From Edaphochlamys debaryana (taxonomy: Eukaryota > Chlorophyta > Chlorophyceae > Chlamydomonadales), in contig JAEHOE010000016.1 of assembly GCA_016858145.1 (NCBI GenBank), positions 310,001 to 374,000 of the forward strand: DNA of 64,000 bases, read 5' to 3'. The notes beneath the pieces are model-generated. The model saw nothing but the letters and a program-made list of their open reading frames with translations. It was not told the origin of the DNA and searched no databases. How positions within the stretch are numbered: position 1 is the first letter of the stretch; every line of letters begins with the position of its first letter. Shown piece after piece: positions 11,557-22,366 of this stretch. The position numbers and the translations under genes are program-made.

Positions 11557-13664
11557 AGTGCCTGTAGTGCGGGCGGACAACCCAGGCCAGTGCGGTCAAC
11601 AGGCGGGGGGCTGCACGGAGCAAAAGAGGCTGAAGACGGAGTTTACACGTTGCTTGCTCTTGCTGCCGGCAGTGCGGCGGGCCGAGTGTGGCGATCGTTC
11701 TGGAAGCGGGCGGTGTTAAGGGCCCAGGCTGGGCAGAGAGCCGTGCCACGGCACTGATGCCCTTGTCCGTGCACCACGAGTACCCTTGCCCGTGCACTGA
11801 TGCGGCCAGGCCACAGGGAAGGCCAGCGTTAATGCGGACAGGTGTAAAGAGTTAGGGTATGTGTGCCAAGTGTGAGAGAGCCAGTTAGTCGTGGGCCGCT
11901 GGGCTGAAAGCACGCCGACGGCAGGCGGAGTCGCCGAAAAGGCAAGGAGCCGGGCTGCCGGGGCGTCAAGTGGGACCTTCCCGCTCTCAAGTGTTGCAGG
12001 TTCGGTCTGGAACCGGTAAACCCGTGGGCCACGGGCCGTGGGCAACACCTCTCTTGCTCGACACATGCACCTGACTAACAACCCAACGTGGTGCCATGCC
12101 GGCCGACACACCGTGTGACGCCCTCGAGCGGTATGGCCCCAGGTCATCCAGGTAGGGTACCTCCCGCCTCCAGCCGATTGGCATAGATTGTGCCCGGCCC
12201 TCGGCCCAACCCAACTTCAAGGCACAACGCACCCTACACGCACAAAAAGGAAATGCAACACCCGTTTGGGTGTTCCAGGACGGCCAGAAAAGCAAGGCAC
12301 AAGATGTTCAAAAGCAGTTCAGGTCGCTTGCAACCGCAGTTCTTTGGCACCGTGGCGTGCGCGTTGGCGGGGGCGGAGGGCAGTGCAGTAGCGCTACTAG
12401 AATGGGCCATGGGCTGCATGCTCACAGCCCGCCAAACAGGGCATACGCCACCTCCAGGCATGCAAATCCTAAGCCCAAGCATCTCGACAGGCTGTCGCCA
12501 GCACTCGGAGTACAAGGCCCCAAGATCCACCTCTTCCGCGAGTTGAACGCAGAACCCCCCTACAAAATCCTACTACGCTCGGGTTATAGCAATCAACCTG
12601 GGAGCTCGGTCCCTCATACATCATGCTCCGCTTGCCGAGCAAGGGTGGCTGCCCGAAGGCAGGAAAAGGGCTGAGCCCCGTGGGACCCCAAAAGAATCAA
12701 ATGTTCGACCCCTCTCCACAAACAGCCCGCACCACGGCACACAGGCTCGCACCCGCAGAAGCCTGACGGCGGAGGCTCAGCCCCAAAACTGACACTCTGC
12801 CGTTCACAACTCAAGCCGGCATTCGTGTCGCCAGAGGGCGTACGTACCAGGGCCTTCTGAAGGACGAGACGCCCTGCATGGTGGCCTATAAGCAATTCTC
12901 GCCGCTTTAGCAACGTGAGGCCGCAAGCGTCGCCAGGCTCGCCAGGCCCAGATCTCGGGGGCCACAACTTAGCGTGTGTGAAGGGCTGCTCGCAGCGTGT
13001 GTGTGCCGTGCTCACGTGCCCAGCCACAAAGCCCCAAGGCCAGGACAACTTCGCGTGCGTTATGTTATTATCTCAAGGGAGACGTTAGAAATCAAGAAGC
13101 TTAACCAGCTGGCCAGGGGACCTGCCCACGACAAAATAAATCATATGGTTGAACCAGTGTGCAGTGGGAACGCCTCGCCTCCACCAAGCAGGCACACTTC
13201 CTGACGCTACCCTCCCGAGTCTTGGCTGGTGCTGTGCTGCCACCCGACGCCTCAAATGGCGCTTCCCGACGGGTCTCTTCATCAGATGCCGGTTGACAGT
13301 TCTGGCCGCGGGGCTGCTCGAGACCGTCATTGCCGCAGACTTGAAGGTGTGCACGCACAGCGTTGCCCTCCCCTTCCCACTCACTCCCCCAACGCAAAGG
13401 CAAAGACCACATAGGTCAGGCAATTCAAGTCTCATCCACGCGTGCCCCTCAGCGCTTGCGCTCGGTTGATTCACATTAGTGCTGCTCAGTCGCCGCCTCA
13501 AGCAGGCGCACGTTTGTACTGCAAGGCTCTGCTTATGACTCCCTCGCCAACAGCTCAACCTCGAAACCCCAACGTGCAACCCTGCCGCTCCTGCGCCCCC
13601 CTCCGACCCCCTCTCAACACACGGTACCACGGCCGGCGCCGCTCTCCTCAAGCTGAAGCTCTCC
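11557..13664. other. Convergent 3' intergenic region
   Basis: The plus-strand MFS copy 3 and the minus-strand large membrane protein gene converge here. The open frames in this stretch show no hydrophobic pattern, domain or splice-consistent continuation, so they are treated as chance. The region should hold both 3' UTRs. A TGTAA at 11843-11847 fits the volvocine poly(A) signal for MFS copy 3. No good minus-strand signal was seen near 13665. Confidence 0.55.
11843..11847 (+). terminator. Candidate poly(A) signal (TGTAA) of MFS copy 3
   Basis: TGTAA is the usual polyadenylation signal of Chlamydomonas-type nuclear genes. This one lies 287 bases after the stop codon of MFS copy 3, within a normal 3' UTR length. 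The assignment rests on motif and distance only. Confidence 0.45.
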
Positions 13665-16600
13665 TCACGCAACCTTATCGTGATCTCCGCCGGGAGCGGC
13701 CTGCGCCATCTCCGGTGCCCGCGGCTGGCTGCCTGGCGCTCGCCAGGTTCCTGTAACCCACTGCATCACGGGTGCCGCCAGCACGGCAGTCACTAGCGCC
13801 AAAGCCGCGGCGACCCGCGACGGGCAACTGGCATCGCCCCACAGCACGGCCGCCGCCACCATGGCGGCCAGCAGGACCGTGAGCCTGCAAGAGGGACAAC
13901 CGGATTTATGGTTTAGGGAATGGGTGTATCAAAAGGGCGCGAGCATGACACGCGGGTTTCGGGCTTCGGGAATGGGTGTATCAAGAGGGCGGGAGCATGG
14001 TGGCAGTGAGGCAATGGAGGTACGTCACCCTCCGGCAGTCCCGCTTCCACAATGCCAACGGGTTCCGCGCCGCAACCCACTTGAGCCAGGCCTGCAGCGT
14101 GCGCCACGCCTCCTCATCCGGTGCACCCCGAGCCCCCACGCCCGCCGCCAGTCCAGCAGCGCCCCAGCCCGCCAGCTCCGGCCCCCACAGCCCGCCGCCG
14201 AGCGCGGCCTCCGCGGGAGCCGCCGCCGGCGGCAGCGGCACGCCCCCCTGCCCCGCCGCCCGAACTTCGGCTGAGGTCGAGGGCCCGGCAGCACTGGCCA
14301 AGCGGGTAGCGTCGACTATGTTAGCCGCGGCCACGAGGCCGGGCTGGCTCTGCAGCGATGCGAATCCAAGCGAGGTAGACCGAGGCACGTCGGCCGGACC
14401 TTGTCCAAATATGCGCGACCTGACATGGCCGAGCTGTCTCTCCAGCTCGGCGGTGGCGGCAGTGACCGCGCTCCCCACCGTTCCGCTGCCGCCGCCGCTG
14501 CCCGTGGCGGCGCTGGCGCCATAAGTGCCGCGCGCGGGGGTGGGGTCGCGCACTTGGGCCGGCGGCTGGGGCTGCGGCTGCGGAGCCGGCGGCTGGGAGG
14601 GCGGCGGGGCGGCCGGCAGGCTGCGCGGCTCGAGGATGGGCAGGCCGGGGCCGGTGATGACGGGGTTGCTGAAGACGGGAGGCGCTGCGCCCACTCCGAA
14701 GCGGGGTCCGTGGGGCAGGGCCGAGGGGAAGCCGTGCAGAGCGCCCTCGAGCAGCTCGCACAGGGCCTCCCAGCCCTGGGCCTGGGCGAACCCCAGGAGG
14801 TGCGTCCCCAGGCTCCTGGTGCTGCGGGGACGCGGGGGCAGGACACACAAGGGAGGAGGAAGAGGGGCGCGTGAGGCGGCGCGCGGCCATGCAAGTCGCG
14901 TAAAGACAGCGTGCTGTGCTGTGCTGTGCTGTGCTGTGCGTTGCCTCCACAGGACAGGAAGGGTCAGCATGGACCTTGGGCCAAGAGCGTGGGGGAGAAC
15001 ACACGGTACCGGTTGTGTCGTTGTGAAGCATGTAAAGAGCAGGCCAACCTTTCAGCCTCAGCGCGCTCTGATGCTGCGCGCAAGATGCGTCCGCGCACCT
15101 GAACGAAAGCGGCTGGCCGGCCTCCAGGGACGTCTCCAGCTCCTCCACGAACGTGGCCACGTCGGTCAGCAGGCCGTTCAACTCCTCACGACTGCCGTAC
15201 CAGCAGTCGGCGGCGTCCTGTGGAGGCGAACGGAGCATGCGGCGGTGAGGAGGCGGTCGGCCCGGCTGGCGTGTGCCGCCCTGAACCGCTCCCCAACTCC
15301 CGTGGACGTCCGTCCCTCTTGACAGACCTCCAAGGCCTCATTGTGTCTGCCACGCACCCCTTGCTTCCTCGCATCTCCTCCGCAGCGCCTACTCCTCCCC
15401 GGCCCCACGCAGCTCCGCATGCCTCACATCCCACCCGTGATTGCTCACCCTACCCTTCCCCACCTGCAGCTCCTCAGCTGCGTCCGTGTGGGAACCCATC
15501 AGCGCCAGCGGCAGCAGCTCCAGACCCGCGACCTCCAGCAGCAGCAGGCCCGGCTCGGCCGGCAGGTACGGCACCTGTACGGCAGCGGTGTGCGGCATGG
15601 CATCAGCTTGCTGCATCATCGGTGCTGGTGTTTTCTAGGGGTATCTATCGTATCCAAGCGGACCGCTGATCCGGTCGCAGCCCGCCAATGGCAGGTGCGC
15701 GGGGCCAAGACGAGATCGGAGCAAACCGCAAGGGCGGCCCATGGGTGTTTACCTGGATGGTGTAGCACAGCGCTGAGCCGCCATTGACGCTGTCGCCCCG
15801 GATCGCGGCGGCCGGCGCAGCGGCCGGAACCGTCGTGACTGCCCCCGGCGCTGCACCCGAAGGGCCCGCCCCCACGGCCCCAGCTCCGGGAAGAGACCCC
15901 GAGCCGGCGCCCGAGCTAGAGCCCGCGGCAGCGGCCGGGCCTGCGGCGCTGGTGGCGGCGGCCGAGGGGCGAGGATGGGTGCTCGAGGGCGCCTGGGGCA
16001 GCTTGGCCACCTGCAGGGGCGCGACCGCCACCACCTGGGCTGGGAGCAGCACGCCGCGGCAGCGCAGCAGCAGCTCCAGATGGTCCGACGGACGGGAGCT
16101 GGCGGCGGCGGCTGCAGTGGCGGCGGCAGCGGGCGTTGCGGCGCCGTCGGGCGCCGGAGGCGGGGCAGGAGGCAGGGCGGAGGAGGAGCCGCCGGCGCCC
16201 GCTGCGCTGTTCGGCAAGGCCCCGGCGGGCTCTGGCGCGTTCGGCACTTCATCCGGCCACCACACGACCACTTGCAGCCGGAAGGGCCCACGCGCGACCG
16301 CCGGCGCGGCGGCGGCGGCCGCAGCGGCGGCGGTGGCGGCTCCGGTGGCGGCGGCTGTCGAGTCGCGGCGGCGGGGTGCGTCGGACACGTCATCCTCGGG
16401 CGCCGCGGCGGGCTGTGGCGGAGCTGGGCGGGGCTGCGGCAGGGGCGTCTGGGCGATGAGGCGGGGGTAGACGCCCACGAGCCGGGGCTGAGGGGCCACG
16501 GTCTGCACTGGCGCGGCGGCGGGGGTGGCGGCGGGTGCAGCGACGGGTGCAGCGGCGGGCGCAGGCGCAGGCGGTGCCGTGGGCATCGACGGCGGGGCAG

Positions 16601-19600
16601 GGGCGGAGCTGCGAGGGGGCACAGGCGCGGACGTGAGGTGAGGAGCAGCACGGGTACGACACACCTGAACCTTGCCAAGGCAGACGCGTGCAGCCCCGCC
16701 GCTGTCACCAAGCGAACGCGTGGAGCTGAGACCTGCCCGGCTGCGACCTCACCCGCTTCCAACGGAGCGCTCCATGCTGCTCCGCAATGAGCCGCCCATG
16801 GCACCCACGGAGCTTCCCTGCGGGCCACTGCCCAGCTGCGCTGCGCCTAAGTCCTCGGCCTCGGCCTGGAGCTCCGGCGGAGCGGCCGCGGCGGCGGAGG
16901 CGGCCGCGGCGGCGGTCGCGGAGCGGGGTCGGACGCTGCAGAGGCTCGTGTTGCTGCCGTCGCCATCTGGGTCGGGGAGTTGAAGGGCCAAGATCAGGGC
17001 TCCAATGTCGAGATCGTCCATGTACGACGACATGACGCCGCTGGCGGCGGACATGACGTCAGCGCCGTCGTCAACGGCGGCAGGCGCGACGGCGACGGCG
17101 GCGGTGCCAGCCGCGGCAGCAGCCAGGGACGAGGATGACAGGAAGCAGGCGCCGCCGCCACCGCAGCCGCCGTGGGCACCGGACTGGCTAGCATTTGAGG
17201 CCGAGGCGACGCTGATGGTTCCGAAGAGTGAGCCAGAGTTGGCGGCTCGCGCGTTGGCAGCCGCTGCGGCCGCCGCTGCCTCCCACACATCGAGGACAAC
17301 CACACGCGAGGGGCTGGGCCCCGCCAGGACGCCCGTGGATGTCCCGGTGGCCAGGCTGGCCGAGGGCTCCACGCCGCCCCGGCCGAAGCGAGTGGGCCCC
17401 GGGGACCTCAGGTGAAGTGCGAGGGGGCCCGACGAGGGCGCACTGCCCTGGGATCCGTGCGCTTCAGAGCCCTCGTCCTCGGTTCCCGCCTCGACCCAGT
17501 AGCCTGTTCCAAGCGAGACCGTGTCAGGGCCGGCCGCCTCCAGGGGCCCCGACCCGTCGCCCCAGTGCGCATCCTGCGGTGCACCCGCTCCCGCCTCCGC
17601 CTCGCCCACCGCCTCGTTCTCGGCCTCCTCCCAGTCCATAATGCGTGCGTCAATCACCTAGGGGCAAGACCGAGAGCAGGTTCAGAAAAGTTTCAAGGCA
17701 GGCTGTGACGGGGTGATGTAGGGCCCGTTCAAGGGCGGTTGAGCTTCCGTCTCCCGCACCCTGTGCCGACAAAGCTTTGGACCCAACCCAGACCGAAAGC
17801 CACCGCCCCTACATCCCTGCCTGCCTATCAAACCACCACCGCTCAGTCCCCGTCTCCGGCGCCCTGAGGCAGCCACAGGCGCTGACAGGACCCCCAGCCA
17901 CCGCTACCTCCACCCACCAGCTCGATGCAGCCCCGCCGCATGCTGACGCCCTCCAGCTGCATGCCAGCCGACGCCAGCACTCCGGCGATTCGGTCCTTGT
18001 ACCTGCCGGGGGCGAGGCAGCGCGGCAAGCAACAAGAACGGGAGCGACGAGGCCTGATAAGGCCGCGATCCATCGCCTCGAGGAAAGCGGCACGCACGGG
18101 CCCGTAGTGCGCAAGGCGCGCAAGCCCAAACCGTTGATACTGCCTCCGCCTGAAGCTCAAGTGCGCTGCGAACCCACGCATACAGACGCCCGAAGCGTGT
18201 TTTACTCATGCTCTGAGCCTGTTAGAGCCCCGGGTTCTCACCCCGGCGTGACGTCCTCTGGCTCCACCCCATTGATCTTGATGTGGGTCCGCCAAAGCCG
18301 TACACGTGGCTTGTACGGCCGGGGCACGCCAGGATCCGGCTGCGCGGCCGGCGCCGCACTTGCACTCGACCCAGATGCAAACCCAGATCCAGCGCTGGCC
18401 ACAAAACCCGACCCAGAGCCAGATCCGTGTCCCGAGTCCGCGCCCGCGGGGGCGCCAAGCTTGGGCGCGGTGCCCGGGGGCTTGCCGGCGTGGGACTTGA
18501 CGCGTGCGTCGGCGGAGAGAGCGCTCGCGAGCTCGTGGTGAAGTGCCTCGACCCAAGCCCGAGACGCTGGGTCCATCGCAGAAGGTGGAAACACGACTGC
18601 CCCTGGGAGGAGGCGGGCCCCGGGGCCGGCGAGCTGAGCTGCCTGGCCAGAGCGATGGGCGCCAGAGGAAGCCACGGCGGGGCTGACGGCCGGGGCCTGA
18701 GCGCTTGTGGGCTCGGCAGCGGCGGCCTGGCTGGAGGTAGGTGCTGGGGAGGGCTGCGGGGGTGCGCCTGCGCCGGAGCCTGCCGGAGCGGGCAGAATTG
18801 GGGCGCCCCGCGCGGCCAACGTAGCCGGTCCTGCCCCGCTCACGTCGGCAACACAAGCCGGCGTGCTGCCAGACGCCTCCACGGCCGGCCCACACTTGCT
18901 GGCGGAGGATCCCATTGGCATTGCCACGTGTCCCCGAGCCCCGTCATGAGTGCCCTTGGGCGGGCCCAGCGTGGCCTCTGCCGCCCCGCTGCCCCCAGCA
19001 AGCCCCGCCGCCGCCGCCGTCTCTGTCGTTGACATGGCCCCCGCCGCCCGGGCCCGGGCCCGGGCCACATGGCTGCGGTCGTTAGACAGCTGAAGCAGCG
19101 TTGAGAACGCGGCGCATACGACGCACGTGGCCAGCTGGGCGATCCATCCGTACGGCAGGTGGGGGTGCGCCGTACGCATGTACACGGCCAGGGCGATGCT
19201 GGTCGCGAGGCTCACGGCGCCGTACAGCAGCTCCCACGCCGCGCTCGTCGGGAAGAGCATCACGTAGGCGCAGTCCAAGACGGGCCAGCTCCGGCTGAAC
19301 CACAGAGTCAAGACTGTGGGCTCCTGTGGAACGGCACGGCGAGCGACCAAAGTCAACGGCCCCGTGCCCGTGCCCCCTGCCCCGTGGTTTCCTTGCTACG
19401 GAAAGGGAAATCAAGCAAGCCTCCGCGGCTTGGCCTCGCCGTGGGCTCTGGGCAGCAACCTGTGCGCCCGAGCAGACCCTGGTCCCACCGCCCCGGCCCT
19501 GTGTCCCTGGTGCACTGCGTTGGATTGCGCTGTGCTTTCAACCCTGTGGCCTTCTCCGGAGGCCCCGTAGCGGACCCACCTGATCCGGCGTCGCGGCGAG

Positions 19601-20479
19601 GAACAACAGCATGGTCAGGGGTATGCTGAGCCGAGTGAGGACCATGAGGCCGGGCGTAAGGGAAAGGCGGGGGGGGAGCACGAGGGCGCCAACCACCCGG
19701 GCCAAGAGCGAGGCAGCAGACACGGAGATCCAGGCATCTCCCCCCCGCAAGCGGAAGTAGTCCTGAGGCAGAAGGAACACACAGAAGCGGAGGAGGCAAG
19801 GGGGTGAAAGCAGGTTGCACAGGTGGCCGGCGGTAGACTGATGAGCTGGCCCTGCCCGGAGGCTGCGCCGCGGTACCGGTACTGGGTACCCGTACCCAGG
19901 GCTGCGGTACCCGAGACGAAACTCCCCACCCCCAGCCGAAAGACGTGATCACTCTCCCAACCCACCCAGTAGACAAGGTGCGGCCTGGTGGCGAGGTACC
20001 AAGCGGAGCTGAATGGGCTGTCCCCACACGGGTACTCGGCAGCCAAGCGGCTGTCCGGAGGCAGCGAATGTGGCTGACCAGCGCAGAATGGCTTAGCAAG
20101 CTGCGCAGGGCGAGACACGGTTTAGTGCGTCGACCACGTCGCGCGTCTACATCGCCCCGGACGCGGAGCTATTGGAGACCACGACAAGCAGACCATGATT
20201 AAAACGCATTCAGGGTTACGCCGTGGAAGAGCCGTGTAGACAAGCTCGGGGCGGGAAGGCCTCGTCGCGCCAGTCTGCAAGCGGAAGCGCCAAGGCAACC
20301 CTTTTCCATCGCCAGCACACCTGAACATAACCCAGGATCTGTAGGAAGGCGAGGATGCACAAGAGCCGAGCAGAATGCCTCTCTCCATTTCTCGGCTCCA
20401 GCGCAGCGACCGCAGCCTCGCCGCCCGCACAAGAGGCTCCTGGGTAGGCCGCTGCGTGTGGTTTGACGCCGTCACCCAT
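13665..20479 (-). CDS. Large multipass membrane protein with SBP-protein-like C-terminal module (11 exons, about 1531 aa)
   Basis: Exons in order: 20479-20321, 20100-19966, 19762-19580, 19323-18242, 18002-17918, 17657-16753, 16608-15753, 15574-15464, 15217-15099, 14821-14081, 13884-13665 (4596 nt, in frame). The first four exons carry about six hydrophobic segments (for example LLCILAFLQILGYVQ and VGALVL...LTMLLFLAA). A long Ala/Pro/Gly-rich region follows, probably cytosolic. Across exons 4-6 runs KINGVEPEDVTPG then LEGVSMRRGCIELVID, matching the spacing of the conserved FGKDP...IRPGC block of plant SPL1/12-type proteins. Later parts (GLLLLEVAGLELLPL and HLLGFAQAQGW) also fit that C-terminal region. 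The last exon adds two hydrophobic helices (LTVLLAAMVAAAVLWG and VAAALALVTAVLAAPVMQW). No SBP zinc finger is seen. The start ATG is provisional: the frame stays open upstream, so an earlier exon is possible. The function is unknown. Confidence 0.68.
13916..14000. repeat. Short direct repeat in the last intron
   Basis: Two near-identical stretches of about 32 bases, both containing GGGAATGGGTGTATCAA, occur about 52 bases apart in the final intron of the large membrane protein gene. Confidence 0.7.
14911..14939. repeat. Pentanucleotide microsatellite (GTGCT)n
   Basis: About six copies of a GTGCT unit lie in the intron between exons 9 and 10 of the large membrane protein gene. No function is inferred. 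Confidence 0.8.
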
Positions 20480-22366
20480 CTTTGCTAGGGCCGCGACTGG
20501 CGCGCATCCGTCGGCGTCCTTACGGTGCCGCACGGTTGGCAGAAGTGGCGCAGAATTTATTGGGTATTCTACTTCTTCATGAAGACTAGGGAAGCGCGAT
20601 ATGTACGGGCGCTGAAACCGCGCTGACGTCGGTCCGACTGGCACGCATGTCAGTATCGGGCCGTGCCTGCGGCCTCTCCCCCGAGGCCCCCGCATCCTGC
20701 CGCACCCGTGGCCACGACTGCCTTCCTTCCCCAGACAGTCCCCGCAGTTCCCCTTTCCAGCAGAACACAGTCCTGTTCCTCCCCTTTCCTATGGACACAG
20801 CTGGTCGCCTTGGTGGGTAACGCTACAGGACGAGCAGTGCTGCAGGCGAGCCCCTCCACAGGGGTGATGAGAAACGGGGACGAGGTTGCGCGAAAAAGCA
20901 AGGCCAGCAAAGTGCAATCCCGGGCTATAACACTGGCGAGGTTCTTTCCACTTTAGGGGTGCTCCACACTGACCTTCCCTGACCAACGGCCTCCGCTGAG
21001 GGCACCTCTTGGCCCCCTGACAGACGAAGGGTCCGAGGCCAAGGATGACTCTGCCCACAAGGACGCAGGCGCTCATCGGGGCGTAGTCGAAGCTTACAGA
21101 GACCTTGGCAACATGCCCCCAAGCGGGGCGGTCGTGTGGACGGCTCATACTGTTCTCCGTTTACGCCATAGCCACATCGGCCAGGGATCCTCCCACGCCC
21201 GCGGCCTGCCGCCAGCAGGCCCAACACGCACACAGCACTAGGAGGGACGCACGCTAACACCTGCTAAGAGAGGAACGTGCGTGCTACGGTAGTTGAAGGG
21301 CGAGGAAGGAGAGACGTCTACCCTGTCTTGCTTCAGGGGACTAGGTGAGCTTGGAAGATGAACCCCCACCCGTGTCTGCCTTGGCGCCCTCCATACGGGG
21401 GGCAACCGCACCTGGCAAGGACATACACCTAAGGCCCAGGGCGAAACCTGCAACCCACTTATTCATAGCATGAACCAACACAGAGCAGAGATGAAGACTA
21501 AAGCCAAAAGCGAGGGAGTTGTAGAATCTAAGGACTAGGTCGAAGGGCACCAAGCGGCCCCACCCCCTATTGCTGGCTCAGAAAGGCCCGCGCCACAGGG
21601 CTCTAGGCACCTGGCAACACATACCAGTCCGCACCGGTGGGAAAGGGTGGTCCCCAATATAGCAGGGAACAAGGCTGAGCCCCTTCGCGCCCAACACCCT
21701 GGCTAAAGTCATTGGTAACACTTCACACCGCCAGGTGGGCGGTGACAGCAAGAGCGAGACTCACACCACCGCATGGAGGTAAGGACGCCCAATGCCCCAC
21801 ATCCAGCTTCATCACTGCGTGCATGCTTGGACACTGGCAGACATCCGGCGCCACTACACGTGGCGTACGCACCAAGCCACCAAGACACGTGACAGCATAC
21901 AAATAACGCGGCATATACCCATGCTGACACCGGAAGCCCCGGCACACAGGTTTCGCAAGCTGGCGCAACACTTCACATGTCTGCCGCATACTTGCAAATC
22001 ATTCAAGAACGCACGAAGGAGGGTGGAGACCTCTGCGGCGCATTGGGCAAATCATAACTGCCGTGTGTTGCTGTCGTGTGCTAGCGCTGCCTGCTATGTG
22101 CTGCCCGCTATTCCGCAGGCCTCATACCATGCCTCACCAGGCTACCCGCCTGCAAACAAGCTTGCCCACACATTCAAAGCCCGCTGCAAGCCCAACAAAC
22201 TGGGATTATAACACTGAGTGTGGCAGAGCAACGGTTCCAGTGGTCAGACCAAACTCAGCCGCAGCAGCATAGCGCGGAAGCGCATGGCGCCGTTCTAATT
22301 CTATGGAAGCTGCGACCGGCCCGGACCGACGGGCGCCGACGGGAGGCGCCATCCACGCTGCCGCGC
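20480..22366. other. Spacer between HRGP copy A and the large membrane protein gene
   Basis: Both flanking genes run on the minus strand, so this stretch is the 3' flank of the intact HRGP gene followed by the 5' flank of the large membrane protein gene. From about 21250 to 22366 it aligns with 38050-39173, the 3' flank of the second HRGP gene, so it belongs to the segmental duplication. Bases 20480-21250 have no counterpart in the window. A TTACA at 21094-21098 (TGTAA on the minus strand) is a weak poly(A) candidate. No coding exon is supported. Confidence 0.55.

Noticed and set aside
12000..13664. Several 60-195 codon frames in the convergent region, for example 13085-13672 minus
   Set aside because: They have no hydrophobic or domain pattern, no good splice continuation, and frames of similar length overlap on both strands. 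I read them as chance frames in GC-rich UTR sequence.
15784..16790. Long Ala/Gly-rich plus-strand frames opposite the large membrane protein gene
   Set aside because: GC-rich coding DNA often leaves the opposite strand open. The minus-strand frame joins its neighbouring exons in phase and carries the SBP-like blocks.
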